Part shown: positions 40,574 to 51,812 of the stretch, in pieces
Layout of the letters: every line of letters begins with the position of its first letter
Numbering within the stretch: position 1 is the first letter of the stretch
NCBI GenBank assembly: GCA_947652115.1
Contig: OX393561.1
Span: forward strand, 93,907 to 157,906
Source of the DNA: Blastomussa wellsi
Taxonomy: Eukaryota > Cnidaria > Anthozoa > Scleractinia > Plerogyridae
Reading direction: 5' to 3'
Length of the DNA: 64,000 bases
Program-made: the position numbers and the translations under genes
Notes under the pieces: generated by a model
The model's input: only the letters and a program-made list of their open reading frames with translations
What the model was told of the DNA's origin: nothing
Database searches by the model: none

Positions 40574-40690
40574 TTGAATCTCTTTACGGTGGCCAATTGA
40601 CATTATCAACCCAGTTGATAAAACCAAATTATATTGTTATACTTCCCACCGAGGCAGCAACACAGTTTCTTTAGAAACTTACCCCCTCTA
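40536..40690 (+). mobile_element. PLE end copy with 9-bp target duplication
   Basis: A 155-bp piece starting exactly at the hammerhead-like motif (GGGCTCCGACGAAGG) and ending CTTACCCCCTCTA. TTACTGCGA flanks both sides (40527-40535 and 40691-40699). A 5'-truncated copy that begins at the ribozyme suggests that the ribozyme shaped the inserted RNA. Confidence 0.8.
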
Positions 40691-40699
40691 TTACTGCGA

Positions 40700-41280
40700 A
40701 GCTGCCAAGTCTTTAAGTTATCCTTGGTGCGCCAACAATATAGCAACAAAGGAATTCCACTCGCTAACTGCTTTTTACCTTTGTTACACTTTCTTATGGA
40801 AGCTGCAAAGAAAAAAAAACTTTGGTGATTTCGAGTGCTCGAGTAAATTACACAGTAACTGCGCAAAGTAATTTATACCGGGTAGACACGATTTATTCAA
40901 CGACAAAAGGCAGCCTAGTAGCTAGTTAATCCAAAATCCTTTACCTATGCCAAATCACCTAACTCTTCAGCAAGCTTTTCGATTAAAATTAAACTCTCTT
41001 ATCCCGTCAGAAAGTGATGTTGAAACAGTTCATAGCATCAGTGCACTAATAATTTTACTTGCAAATTTTTATCTCAAATATTTGACTCGCAGTTCACGAC
41101 TCAATGCACAAGTGACGCTCACGATATCGTTTAAATAATAAGCATGTCAATAAAACCGCAGTATATCAATAGGGAATTGTCTCATCACATTGAAAGGAGT
41201 TCACGTTAAAATATTTTGGTTGATACTGGGTTGATACTACAAACCCACAGACTCTCATAGTTATTTGTTGTGTTCATCTT
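40700..41280. other. Intergenic, nothing recognised
   Basis: AT-rich, no supported feature. Confidence 0.5.
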
Positions 41281-41466
41281 CGCATCCATCACATTACAAG
41301 AATTCATTTCATCATTCTCAGTTTCTTAGACTTCGCCGTCTTTGTAGTGACGACTCTGATTTTTCCCTAATATCGGAGGAAATGTACAATTTCTTCGGCA
41401 AACGTGGCTATCCTGCTTCTGTTGTTCAAGCGGGCCATCATCGCGCCAAACAAACTGATCGACTGT

Positions 41467-41564
41467 CAGCACTACAAACGTCACAGAGAGAAAACAACGA
41501 TAGGATTCCATGTCAGCACTACAAACGTCGCAGAGAGAAAACAACGATAGGATTCCATTCACCC
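41467..41564 (+). repeat. 49-bp tandem duplication within the PLE ORF
   Basis: CAGCACTACAAACGTC followed by CAGAGAGAAAACAACG and GATAGGATTCCAT occurs twice in succession, with one base different. Confidence 0.8.
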
Positions 41565-42220
41565 TCACAACCACGCAGCAAAATCCATCATTCTCAAAAT
41601 CTTTAAATTACTTCAAAATGATCAGGATACTGGTAGAATCTTTCCGCAACCTCCATTAATTTCATTCAAACGCGACAAAAACATAGGTAACCTTTTAGTC
41701 AGAAGTGCATTCCAAACAAGTGATCAACTCGGAACTTTTAAATGCGCTCGCGCACGATGCAAAACATGCCCTTTCATTCACAACGTTGACAAAATATTGG
41801 GACCCAAGCGATCTATCAAGATCACTGATAATTTCACCTGTACCTCAGCCAATGCCATCTACTGCATAACTTGCAATCTTTGCAAAAAGTTATACATCGG
41901 CGAAACAGGGAGACGGCTAGGCGACCGATTCCGAGAACACCTTCGTAAGTGAGAAAGACGACAAAAATGCATCTAAACCGGTCGCGAGACACTTTAATCT
42001 CCCCAATCATTCTAAGCAACATATGGCCGTCTGCGGCCTTTCACTTCAGCAAGGAAGCACAGAAAGCCACAAAACTCAAAATCGGCACCCTTAATCTTCA
42101 CGGTATCAACGAACGCTTTTCATTCAGCTAATCTATTCCGTTGTTTCTCACATTACCAGGCACCAACTAATAGCGTAGCTCCATCTTTCTTTCTTTAAAC
42201 CAAACACGGCCCACAATTCC

Positions 42221-42267
42221 TCGATTAGCTCCGACGAAGGGCTAACGCTCGAAACGTCAGCTCTCGA
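42221..42267 (+). ncRNA. Hammerhead-ribozyme-like motif in PLE
   Basis: Same core as at 40536. Stem I is AGCT/AGCT with an outer TCGA/TCGA pairing, the best-preserved stem I of the set. Confidence 0.55.
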
Positions 42268-42568
42268 ATCTCTTTACGGTGGCCAATTCAAATCATCAAC
42301 CCAGTTGATATAATTATCTTGTTCAAAAAACAAACTTACTTTTAAAATTGAGACGCAATATGGCAATTTTTTTGGAAATATGTTCGATATGTACGTTCCA
42401 AAAGCCTGATGTCGTAAATTCTACTTGTTTATAGAATTACTGAACCAATCAACATAAACTCAGTCTTTGATTTATTAAGAGATGTGCAACATCGTTACTG
42501 GCAAAGGTCAAATTATTATAATCCGCATACATTCTAGGATGTGAGTTAACAAGACAAGCTCTAAGACA

Positions 42569-42571
42569 TAG

Positions 42572-42616
<45 letters not shown>

Positions 42617-42796
42617 GTATAACAATATAATTTGGTTTTATCAACTGGGTTGATAATGTCAATTGGCCCACAGTAAAAAGATTCAAGAGCTGACGTTTCG
42701 AGCTCCGACGAAGGGCTAACGCTCGAAACGTCAGCTCTTGAATCTTTTTACGGTGGCCAATTGACATTATCAACCCAGTTGATAAAACCAAATTAT
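42569..42796. mobile_element. Fold-back PLE copy nested in a non-LTR element, 13-bp target duplication
   Basis: PLE end in minus orientation (42569-42700) joined to the same end in plus orientation (42701-42796). AAGCTCTAAGACA flanks both sides (42556-42568 and 42797-42809). The flanking RT reading frame resumes across the insert, so the order of insertions is clear. Confidence 0.85.
42701..42737 (+). ncRNA. Hammerhead-ribozyme-like motif in PLE
   Basis: AGCTCCGACGAAGGGCTAAC and CGCTCGAAACGTCAGCTC. Only the plus-oriented half has the complete core; the minus half stops at TTTCGAGCT. Confidence 0.5.
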
Positions 42797-43080
42797 AAGC
42801 TCTAAGACAGTTCGGTAGATCCTTTACATAGAGTATAAAGAGGAGAGGTCCACGGATTGGACCTTGAGGAATACCGTAAGTTAAAGGTTGGCTATCGAGA
42901 GAGAGGGCCATTTACAAAGCATTTCTGCGTACGATTATCCAAGTAGGATTTAAACCAGTTGGACGAGTTGCATCCGACACCATAGGCTTTTAATTTAGAT
43001 AGCAACATCCAGTGACCAACGGTGTCTAAAGCTAGGTAGAAGAATTTGTTACCGCAATGGGAACTTGATGAATCAATCCT

Positions 43081-43404
43081 CCATTCGCTGGGGCTGTGTC
43101 ATAACTGTGGCAAAGAAGGAACTAAAAGTTACCCATGGGCAAATGGACGCTAAATACTAGCAAATCACAGCCTAATACCGGCAAATTATATATTCTTCAA
43201 ATCGACTTCAACTTGAGGACGTTCGCCGAAAATTTCCTACATTGATTTTTTTCTGCGACTTTCACCACTGCAAGATAATGAGTTACTAATGTCATGTAAA
43301 AGAGTGGGGATCACCTAAATCTGAACAATCGCGCTTCGTTAGCGAACATGGCTACAGTGTCTGAAGCCCAAAAATAAATCTCCAATGTGACCGTGAAATA
43401 ATGT
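43081..43404. other. Intergenic, nothing recognised
   Basis: No supported feature in this stretch. Confidence 0.5.
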
Positions 43405-43408
43405 TTAA

Positions 43409-43709
43409 GGTGGCTCAAAACAGTTTCCAGCACTTTCAAAGATGGGTCATTATAACCACTCTTTATCAGTTGATGCTACAATCATGGTATCAAAAAACTG
43501 CCCAGTCATTGTTGAACACGTTGTTATTATTTTCGTGACATAATAGGTTACCATAGAAAAAATATAACCTGCTAAAAACACCCTTAATTTTAGCTTTAAC
43601 TGCTAATAACTCAAAACCTATCTCGATGACCCTCATTTTTTATTATCGAATAAAGATGCAACTTTTTGCAAAGTTTTAAAAATTTTAAAAATTTCGGTTC
43701 AGAGCCGCC
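43409..43709. mobile_element. TTAA-flanked MITE, copy 1
   Basis: Starts GGTGGCTCAAAACAG and ends CGGTTCAGAGCCGCC, flanked by TTAA at 43405-43408 and 43710-43713. The same family occurs at 56348-56672. Confidence 0.7.
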
Positions 43710-43729
43710 TTAACTTTTCGAAAACTTAA

Positions 43730-43895
43730 GGTGGCTCTGAACACCACCCACATATTTTTTTTACACTTTGCAAAAAGTTGCATCTTATAATGCGTATCAA
43801 AATTCGATATTAACAAATGGGGGTCACTGGGCTCGTTTTTGAGTTATTAGCTGTTAAAGGTAAAATAAAGGGTGTTTTTAGCAGGTGTTTTACTG
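43730..43895. mobile_element. TTAA MITE, truncated inverted copy 2
   Basis: Begins TTAAGGTGGCTCTGAAC and continues with the reverse complement of copy 1 (GCAAAAAGTTGCATCTT, TGTTTTTAGCAGGT). It breaks off before its second end. Confidence 0.65.
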
Positions 43896-44246
43896 GGAAT
43901 TACACCACTTGTAAAATTCATTCGAAACTACATCCGGGACTGTAGTGGCGTATTTTCCATATCTTCACTAGTGAGGATATCGATGACGTCATTTCCCGCC
44001 TTGCACGATTCAGTTTTCGTACAAAGCTGCCAAACAAACGTGTCAATCAATGTGTTTTTGTCTATATAATAAAAAGAAAATTACACGTTACCTCAAGAGA
44101 TATTGTTCTTGCCACTCGAACATAAAATTCATATCCTCTCGCCACCGTGTAATATCCTCTATATACATACGCACGTACTTCATTGGTCCCCGAAGGGCTT
44201 TTCAGAATAAAGGCACAACGTACATATACAAATAAATGAAATAAAG
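43896..44246. other. Intergenic, nothing recognised
   Basis: Short ORFs (43872-44069, 44050-44235) without family features. Confidence 0.5.
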
Positions 44247-44249
44247 TTA

Positions 44250-44601
44250 GGGCCTGATTACATGAGCCGGGCTGGCCCGGTTTCTTTGTCGGCTAACCGG
44301 GCTGGCCCGATTGTCATGTAATCGCGAAGTTGATTTTTGTGGCGTTTAACAGAGGTACCGGGATCTCGGTAAACTGAAACAAGCCCGGCTAACCGGGCCA
44401 GCCCGGTCCATGTCCATTACATGAGCCGGACTGGCCCGGTTTGCCGGGATGGGTTTCTTTGTCGGCTAACCGGGCTGGCCCGGTTGTCATGTAATCGCGA
44501 AGTTGATTTTTGTTGCGTTGCGTTTAACAGAGGTACCGAGATCTCGGTAAGCTGAAACAAGCCCGGCTAACCGGGCCAGCCCGGTCCATGTAATCAGGCC
44601 C
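44250..44601. mobile_element. PIF/Harbinger-like MITE with internal duplication
   Basis: Ends GGGCCTGATTACATG and CATGTAATCAGGCCC, flanked by TTA (44247-44249 and 44602-44604), the 3-bp target duplication of PIF/Harbinger elements. The interior is a roughly 185-bp unit repeated twice, rich in CCGGGCTGGCCCGG palindromes. No transposase. Confidence 0.8.
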
Positions 44602-44604
44602 TTA

Positions 44605-46713
44605 GATTGTCGACAAAATAATATGGAGTTTCGGAAATGAAGGAAATTAGTTTGGGGATTCTCAGGGGTCTTTTGTCATTGCTCCTTCGCTTTAAACAAA
44701 CAGGACTAGTAATAGCCAATCGGATATATTGTAGTCATTCAGCTTAATCTGCAATTGCTTTCAAGCGTCTTCATTCTTAAAGAAATGTTCACATTCTTAG
44801 CATATAAATAAGAAGCAGATGGCTATCTAAAATAGCATCGACTGTCGTATTATATATTGCCTTGTTGAGTATTCGAAATCTTTAGACCTTCAAATTTATG
44901 TTGGCTGATTGAGCATCAATGAGCCAAGTTTATCTACGCTTTTAGTAGCATTAATGAGTGAACAAGTTTATCTACGCTTTTAGTATGTTTTATTGGTTTT
45001 AATAGTCTATAATGTTATCAGTACAAAAAATTAAAATCTGTGAGTTGGTGGATTGTATTTAGTTGGCGTTATCATTTTTTTTCTTTCAATCCAATCTATC
45101 TTTAATTTCGCTCAAAGAATTGTCTTAATAATCTTGGAGCTATTGGTTATAAAGGACTACTGAAAGACTCTCCATCGGACAAGTTTTAATTATTTTCCTT
45201 TGCTTTTGAGCGTTTATGCATTGGATTCGTGTGGCTTTCAATAGTAATTAGCATTTTTAAAGTACCCCACGCATATAATGTTTGAACTGCCTCACTGTGC
45301 GTACAGGTCATACTTTGCAGTTGTCTAGCAGGATAACAACTAACGGGATCAAAAAACACATTTGGTAAGCAAAATTCACAGAAATGCTTTTTTATCAGAT
45401 GTTTGAAAATACTCGTAATTTCTCTTAATAATACGTAACATCGAGATTAGAAAACGCTTTCTCGCATTTACACCTGGTATTGATTCTTTTTGCAAAAACG
45501 CACTTCCATTTATGGTGTACAATGAAATCATATCAAAAGTGGAAAAGGTAAGGTCTGTAGATGATAATTTGGAATTTTGTATGGCACGTGTTTTGCCAAA
45601 ACTTTATCTTGTATTAATATTTTACCGCACCGTGCGGATATATCAAACGACCAAATTTTCTCAAAAAATTCACAGCCACTTAGTAAATGTCGCATTATGT
45701 GAGCCGATTTCCAGTACAGTTTATGAATAATAATATCATAATTTTTATTCTTAAATATATATATATAAACATTTTTTAAAGTGTAAAATTTGATCTTCTT
45801 AAAACAGTGCTCAATACATAGAAGCACTTATACGAAACAGGCTTGTAGGGATGCCCTAGTAGTTTATTTGATTTTTCTCCCACAACATAAAATTTTTTTA
45901 TATATATGCAAATGTTTCACTGAAGTTTCTTTCGTCTGGGACAAAAGCATCTTTCATTCCAAATATATCCGCAGCTCTAAAATTAAAATCTCGTTGGCTC
46001 TGCCCGTTCTCGGTAAAATTTCATTTGCTTGTCGCTTTCACCCAAGACAATACAGCTAGCATTGCTTCAGTCTTTGAGCTGGGGGCGGTAAACGAGACTT
46101 CACCGTGAGTTTTAATCAACTTCCAACAAACGCCCAAACAGGCGTGATGTAAAAAAATAATCCCGTCTGTTTTGATAAAATCTAGTCCAAAAGCAGTCAA
46201 CGAGCTCGCGAAGGTAATTTTATTATTTTTCGTGTGAACAGTTCTCAGCTATCTGTGAAGAAATGCAGTAAATGTTTGCTCGCCTGGGGTTGCTTGGTCT
46301 GAAAGGGTGACCTCTTACCATAAAAGGCCCTTACTGGAGCAAAAGGCACCGCTAATATGCGGATGGTCATCGAAGCAACCACTGTGTTTGCTTTACAAGT
46401 CAACAGAAAAGAAATGTTTCTCGTTTCTATCTCTCTCCCAACACTCCTCAATCCGAGCAAGTAAGTAAGCAAGCAAGCAAAGTAAGTAAGAAAATAATCA
46501 AGCAAATAAGTAGTAGACCTCGCGTGCCCATCGTTTTCATATCTCGTACATATTATGATTCCGCGATTCTTTTTGCTGCTAATTAAGACGCTACGCGCTA
46601 TTGTTGTGATATAACAAGGGGTAGTTTTCCTCCTGTAGTGAGAGGGAGTCACTTTCTCTGTTTTGTGTTTCAGGAGAGGAATTCGAACGGTGCTGTCCTG
46701 TTAGTTGGGAACT
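44605..46713. other. Intergenic upstream of second receptor
   Basis: AT-rich. A short AAGC/AAGT microsatellite lies at 46458-46490. No supported gene. Confidence 0.5.
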
Positions 46714-47690
46714 ATGCTGGAAAAGAGTGAAGCAATTGTCTGGTCCCTACTCTTTATAACCGAAGCTATTGCAATCATTGCGGGTAACATATTCTCAATT
46801 GCAAAATTTGCAGGCACTGGCAAACTACACAGGCGCTGTTCGTATCTACTGATAAATCTTGCTGCAGCGGATGTCCTAGTAGGCGCATGCGCCATCCCGA
46901 TGTTTGTTTACCTCATTGGTGGATTGGGTAAGCTTTGGCCAGCAAATTTTGGAACTCCTGCGTATGCTTACAAGACATTAGATGTTATGTCAGGACTTGC
47001 GTCAATTTTGTCGCTTACCATGGTATCTTTAGAAAGATTTTGTGCCACCCTGTGGCCTTTGCGTCACAGAGTAATGAACACACGCCTGTACGTGTTGGTA
47101 ATTGTGTTTGTATGGCTTGTTGCTTGCTTGATCACATCTCTTGGACTCCTTACGAGTCACACCTTGCCATCTATGAAATTTCTGTTCTATAGAGGTCTGG
47201 TCTTATTCTCTCTGTTTGTTGCATTACAATTTTATCCGCAAATTTAGTCATCTGGATTCAAGTGAACAATCGTCACGTTTTATATCACTTCCGTAACGCA
47301 GCTTTACAAGAGCAACGTCTAACGGTCACATTGCTGATTGTCAAGCTTATTTCCTTATCTGCGTGGCTTCCGTTTACGATTTTGAACATCGTGAGCCAAC
47401 TACGTCCGTTCTCAGTTAGCTTAAAGCTTATTTATTTCACAAAGCTGCTACACTACGGAAACTCGTGCGCAAATATTTTTGTGTATTCGTTCAGGATTGC
47501 AGAGTTCAGAAAAGCCTTTGAAATAATCTTCTGCTGTCCTCAATCTGTTAACATTGATAAGGCAGTTTTGCTTCAGGCTAAAATAGCACGTTTATCAAAA
47601 GATACAACAGCAACAGAAGTGGGGACCTTGGCATCTAAGATTGTAAACAACTACAAAGGCGGACACTTGAGAGACAGACTTTTGACGTGA
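46714..47690 (+). pseudogene. Rhodopsin-class G-protein-coupled receptor with one frameshift
   Basis: The ATG at 46714 (MLEKSEAIVW) is preferred over the TTG 9 bases upstream. TM1 has IIAGNIFSIAKF, TM2 LAAADVLVGACAIP, and TM3 VSLERF with Asp at 18 residues before the ERF Arg (position 3.32). TM4 is VIVFVWLVACLI. The frame then ends at 47247, but TM5 (CCITILSANLVIWIQV) is readable in another frame, so a small indel lies between about 47170 and 47215. The second frame carries TM6 (AWLPFTILNI) and TM7 with ANIFVYSFR (NPxxY altered to NIFVY), ending at 47690. Like the receptor at 38321 it lacks the TM3 Cys. Pseudogene or assembly error cannot be told apart here. Confidence 0.85.
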
Positions 47691-48592
47691 TTATAATTGG
47701 TCATATGGTCGGGTTATCGCGACTCACCGAGGCTCTCACGGTGCCTCCACATTACCTAATCTTATATCTTGGATCTAAATGTAGACTGGCTATTGAAATG
47801 CTGATTATGAAAGACAACCCGCGAATGTTCGCTGTGTCGCAATAAGAACTAAATAAGTTATATTTTGGAATGAGCTGCACCATCATTATACTCAACTAAA
47901 ATAAGACAAAAACGTACTCAAAAGAAAAGCAAAGTTCTCTGCAGTATGTCATGATCAGTTCATTGTTAAAGAATGGTGTTGAAAGTTTTATGTAATGTGC
48001 TTATTTGTAATATCCTGCTTTCTGTTCTACACGTGGGACTCCCTACAGCCCGAGCTGAGGACGCGGTTTCGTTCCTAATCTTTCTCGTTCACCTCCATTT
48101 CGTGTTCCCACAGCGCAGAGTTGCTGGAGAGCTTGCAACTTATTTGCCACACGGTGCCCCAAAATAGTTCTCACAAAGCATTTCAGGCATCATCTGAACG
48201 ACAAAGACTAACATCAATAAAATCACTCGTCAACTCGTTAGTAATGCGTCCTTTAATGCTGATGCCGCTCTTGATGGATAAAACGTTTTATTATATGGCA
48301 AAGAAAATCCGAGCGTTCTGATTGGTTCTCTCTTGGTCGGGATTTTGCTATACGGACCGTTTCCATAGAAATGGTCCTAAGCCGCGTATTTGTAACTAGC
48401 AGAAAGAAAACGTTTTCAAATCGTGCGGTAGCTTGCTCTTTCTGAGTTGTTGGCGGCGTCAAAACACGTTACGGCGGAAAACCTCTAAATTCAAGTCACC
48501 AAAAGTGCGTTGGTCTCTGAGAATTTTTAATTAATTTTTTGTGTTAGACTGATATTTTAAACCGTGTATAAATAAAGTTATCATTCATTCAT
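47691..48592. other. Intergenic, nothing recognised
   Basis: No supported feature. Confidence 0.5.
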
Positions 48593-49243
48593 TTATACAT
48601 GCATGACCCGTGTGCCATATAATAAACTACTTACTGACCTAGCTTCTCGAGCCGTACTGGGGAATATTGGCCCTCGGTCGTTTTGTACTGCCACGACCTC
48701 AGGCCAATATTCTCCAGTACGGCCCTCGCGCTCGGATAGAAAGAGGTTAATATTTGCCGAAGATTCCATCTGTGCTTTTATCTGAGTATTTAGTTCTTCT
48801 CTTTTCTCTTCCAGGCATTCGCACAATTCCTCGACCTCATCTTCCGTGAAGAGCCTTGCATTTTCGACACCTTTCCCTACTTTCTGCATTGTATAAAATT
48901 TGAGGTCATTCTCGATATCGCAAGCCACTTCACCCTCCTCGCTTGAACTGTCGTTGCAACTCACCCTCGACACCTTTCCCTTCTTTACGCTTTGCTTAGA
49001 CGTTGAGGCTCTCGCTTTCTCCGATGATGAAGTAGCTTTCTTCTTGCGTTTATCACTAATATTTCCTGTGCAACTTTCAGAGCAGGAGCTTCCTTGTGGA
49101 TCACTGTCATTCTCAAAATCGCTGGCCACTTCTTCCTCCTCGCTTGAACTTTCAACTGAATCTTCGACTGCAATATTTAGCTCAGCACCTAATTCTACTA
49201 TAAACCAGGACGGAAGACTCTTTTTCCATCGTTTTTTTTCCAT
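48593..49243 (-). CDS. Acidic Ser/Glu-rich hypothetical protein, 216 aa
   Basis: The ATG at 49243 (MEKKRWKKSLPSWFIVELG) opens an intact ORF. Two acidic Ser clusters (VESSSEEEEVASDFEND and NDSSSEEGEVACDIEND) look like an internal duplication. A basic stretch (KRKKKATSSSEK) lies between them. The tail is a helical segment (DEVEELCECLEEKREEL) and a region encoded by the hairpin at 48651-48723 (TGEYWPEVVAVQND). It stands divergent to a Polinton polymerase remnant and may be an accessory gene of that element. No family is recognised. Confidence 0.5.
   Translation of the reverse strand: MEKKRWKKSLPSWFIVELGAELNIAVEDSVESSSEEEEVASDFENDSDPQGSSCSESCTGNISDKRKKKATSSSEKARASTSKQSVKKGKVSRVSCNDSSSEEGEVACDIENDLKFYTMQKVGKGVENARLFTEDEVEELCECLEEKREELNTQIKAQMESSANINLFLSEREGRTGEYWPEVVAVQNDRGPIFPSTAREARSVSSLLYGTRVMHV
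48651..48723. repeat. 22-bp-arm hairpin near a Polinton remnant
   Basis: GCCGTACTGGGGAATATTGG and its near-perfect complement are separated by 29 bases that include CTCGGTCG and CGACCTCA. The plan is similar to the terminal hairpins of elements A and B, but here it lies within an ORF and no terminal repeat was seen. Confidence 0.6.
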
Positions 49244-49337
49244 TGTCACTTGCTGCAGAAACTTTCTTGTTATCGCTTTCGTCTATAAAACACATATCCA
49301 CGTCTACCTTACACACAAGGATAACAGGAGTTCTAGC

Positions 49338-49455
49338 ACAGCGTCCGCAGAAAGCCTCTTTTCCCGAAACTCGGCTACCATGGTCACCTCGTTCGGACAC
49401 AGCGTCCGTAGAAAGCCTCTTTTCCAGAAATGTGGCTCCCATGGTCGCCTCGGTA
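49338..49455 (+). repeat. 61-bp tandem duplication
   Basis: ACAGCGTCCG, AGAAAGCCTCTTTTCC, GAAA and CATGGTC recur with a period of 61 bases, two copies. Confidence 0.75.
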
Positions 49456-49591
49456 GGGTAAAAAGGGATGAGAACAAAACGAAAGCAAGCCCCAGACAAA
49501 CCAAAGAAAAAATAATGCCTGTTGAAGAAATATCAGCTCAAAAGTGTGCCGGAATTACTTTTCCTGATGAAAAATTGTCAACGCAAGTAAA

Positions 49592-51650
49592 ATGGCAGTC
49601 TCAAGGTTTTCGTTAATGAATTGCTTTGTGTTTGGAGAATGGGCGCATCCGAAGGGAATCCACACAACAACGATCTTTTTGCGGTTGAAAGTAAGGTTTT
49701 CAAAAGAAAGGAAAGAAGGCGAAACCATATACACGGAGCACTATTTCCAAGAAAAAGAACCGCAAGTATATAGCAAAAACTACGAGGAGCAGAAAGAAAA
49801 AGGCTTTAACCATTTCGTCGAAAGAACGAAGGAGGAAACTGAGGAATGGTCAAAGAGGGGGTCTGGGTGGGTTCTTGACAGAATGCCGATCGCGTATGTG
49901 AACGTCGCTCGCTTCCAGCCACTGCGCGGCGGAACCTATCTACCAACCCCGCCCAAGCTGGCAAACAAGAAAGCAGTTGTCAACGTGCTCAACAGGGTAA
50001 TGTTAAAAGGGTAAAGTTAACATGACTTTTTGAGCGATTATTGTTTATTGGCGCCCACGTAGTGTCATTTGCGGCCCGAGCGCGTCGTCGGGGTAAACTT
50101 CCCGCACTACTTCAATCAAGTGAACGACGTTGCGCTTCTTGTAAAGACGACAAGAACTTGCTTTTTTGTTTCTGCTGGATCGTGCTCTTGCTTGTAGCCT
50201 ATCTAGCCTTAGGTAAAGCGGGAGAGCGTGTTGCATTACGACCAGAACAAATACCACAACAAAAGTCAAACATGTATGATGCGCATGACAGGTTTCACAA
50301 GAGCGGACTTGCTGGTGAACCACAAAAAGTATTGCAAATGAGTTAACGGCAGGCCGACAACATTTTTCAGGAACTGATCGAATACATGGACTCATGGGAG
50401 AGGTTTGAGGAGCGAGGCTTCCGAACAAGGAAAAGTTTTAAAGCAAGCTGAACGACGAGGACATAACGGACAAGGAGCACGCGCAGACGGTATGGGAGGT
50501 CTTTGGGTGCAAGACGCTTGGCGGACTACCACGATTTGTACTTAAAGACAGAGGTGGCGTTGCTGGCAGATGTTTTTGAGAACTTCCGGGTTAGATCCGG
50601 CGAACTATTACACGTCGCCAGGCCTCTCCTGGGACGCGCTCTTGAAAAAGACGGGGATAGAGCTGGAGCCCCTGACGGACCTTGAGATGCACAACAGCAA
50701 TCCCCTGGCGCTGGAAAAGGAGTAGATCTCGGAGTACCAAGGTTAAACCACCGAACAGGGAACATCGTACATTACAGGAACCTGCCGTCTTACCTTTCGC
50801 AGGGCATGAAACTGAAGCGCGTGCACAGGGTGCTGGAGCTCGAACAGGAACGCTGGATGGAGCCGTACATCCGGATGAATACGGAATTTAGGAAAAACGC
50901 AACCAGCGACTTTGCAAAGAACTGTTACAAGCTCATGAACAACTTTGACTTCAGCAAGACCATGGAAAACCTGTGGAACCCTGTTGATATAAAAATAGTG
51001 CGCAGCGATGAGACAGACAAAATAAGGAAATTGGTTGCCAGTCCTTTGTACACCAGTCACGCGATATTTACGAACGATATGGTCGAAATCGACATGCACA
51101 AGAGCCGGCTGCTCCTGAACAAACCCGTGTACGTGGGGATGACGATCCTAGACAACAGCAAGCTCCTGATGTACGACTTTTTCTACAACGTCCTGAAAGA
51201 GCAGTACGGCCCAAAATGCGAGCTCATTTACATGGACCTGCTCGTGTTCGAAATGGACGACGTCTACAAGGACATTGAGGCAAAAGAGGATCTGTACGAC
51301 ACGAGCGACTAGACCCGAACTGGGAGCATCCACTGCATTCGAGCGCCAACAAAAAGGTCCTTGGAAAGATGAAGAACGAGTGCGCAGGAATGCCAATAGC
51401 AGAGTGAGTGTGTATGAGGCTGAAAATATACTCGAACCTGAAAGCAGACAAAAAATAATTTAAAAAGCGAAGGGCGTAAAAAAGTGCGTTGTCAAGAGGC
51501 AGATACGGCACGTGAAATTCAAGGAAACGCTTTTTGAAGGGAAGCAGATGTGGCACGGAATGAACATTCTTCGAAGTGAGGTTCGTAGCGCTGACGAGAT
51601 CCATACAAATGCTTACGGGTACAGCCCCCAATAGAGTTCACAGACGAAGA
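49592..51650 (+). pseudogene. polB: Polinton DNA polymerase (second family), decayed
   Basis: The pieces are in order on the plus strand. An N-terminal region has GSGWVLDRMPIAYVNVARFQ and PKLANKKAVVNVLNR (49850-50000). A Cys/His finger reads RADLLVNHKKYC (about 50310-50340). An exonuclease end reads DYHDLYLKTEVALLADVFEN (about 50525). The palm has KNCYKLMNNFDFSKTMENL (about 50920) and a motif C position now reading IYMDLLVFEM, where both catalytic Asp would be expected, so it is dead. The C-terminus ends near 51650 (QMWHGMNILRSEV). Many stops and at least one deletion (near 50014-50270) separate the pieces. It is of the classical Polinton type, not the type in element B. Confidence 0.8.
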
Positions 51651-51812
51651 GATTGAGGAACTCAGCGCACACGAGACACCTCTCGAGGGCCAAGATTGCA
51701 CAAATAGCCGAGAAATGGGGAAAAACGCGCTTCCTTTTGTACAGCGAAGTGAACGGATGGATATATATGAGCCCAATTCTCGAGCTCGTGTCGAACGATG
51801 CCCTTTTTGTCT

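Larger units (their letters stand above)
41281..42325 (+). mobile_element. PLE fragment with GIY-YIG endonuclease domain and pseudo-LTR
   Basis: The 3' part of a Penelope-like ORF reads IGNLLVRSAFQTSDQL, then a Cys cluster (FKCARARCKTCPF). The GIY-YIG nuclease core follows (YCITCNLCKKLYIGETGRR, then DRFREHL), with a frame-ending TGA at 41950-41952. GIY-YIG nucleases nick target DNA for PLE insertion. Downstream, 41953-42325 holds the rest of the domain in other frames, then the terminal segment with the hammerhead-like motif. The reverse transcriptase part is missing, and an internal 49-base duplication (41467-41564) disrupts the ORF. This copy ties the dispersed end fragments to the PLE class. 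Confidence 0.85.
42440..43080 (-). mobile_element. Non-LTR reverse transcriptase fragment, interrupted by a PLE
   Basis: The minus strand reads LSKLKAYGVG, NWFKSYLDNRTQKCFVNG, then PLTYGIPQGPIRGPLLFILY (RT motif 4-5 region) down to 42800. After the PLE insert it continues from 42556 with MYADYNNLTFAS, the position of the catalytic YxDD box, here degraded to YADY. It is a different copy from the one at 8900-9718. Confidence 0.75.

Noticed and set aside
46705..46713. TTG start for the second receptor
   Set aside because: A normal ATG lies 9 bases downstream and matches the expected short N-terminus; nuclear genes rarely start at TTG.
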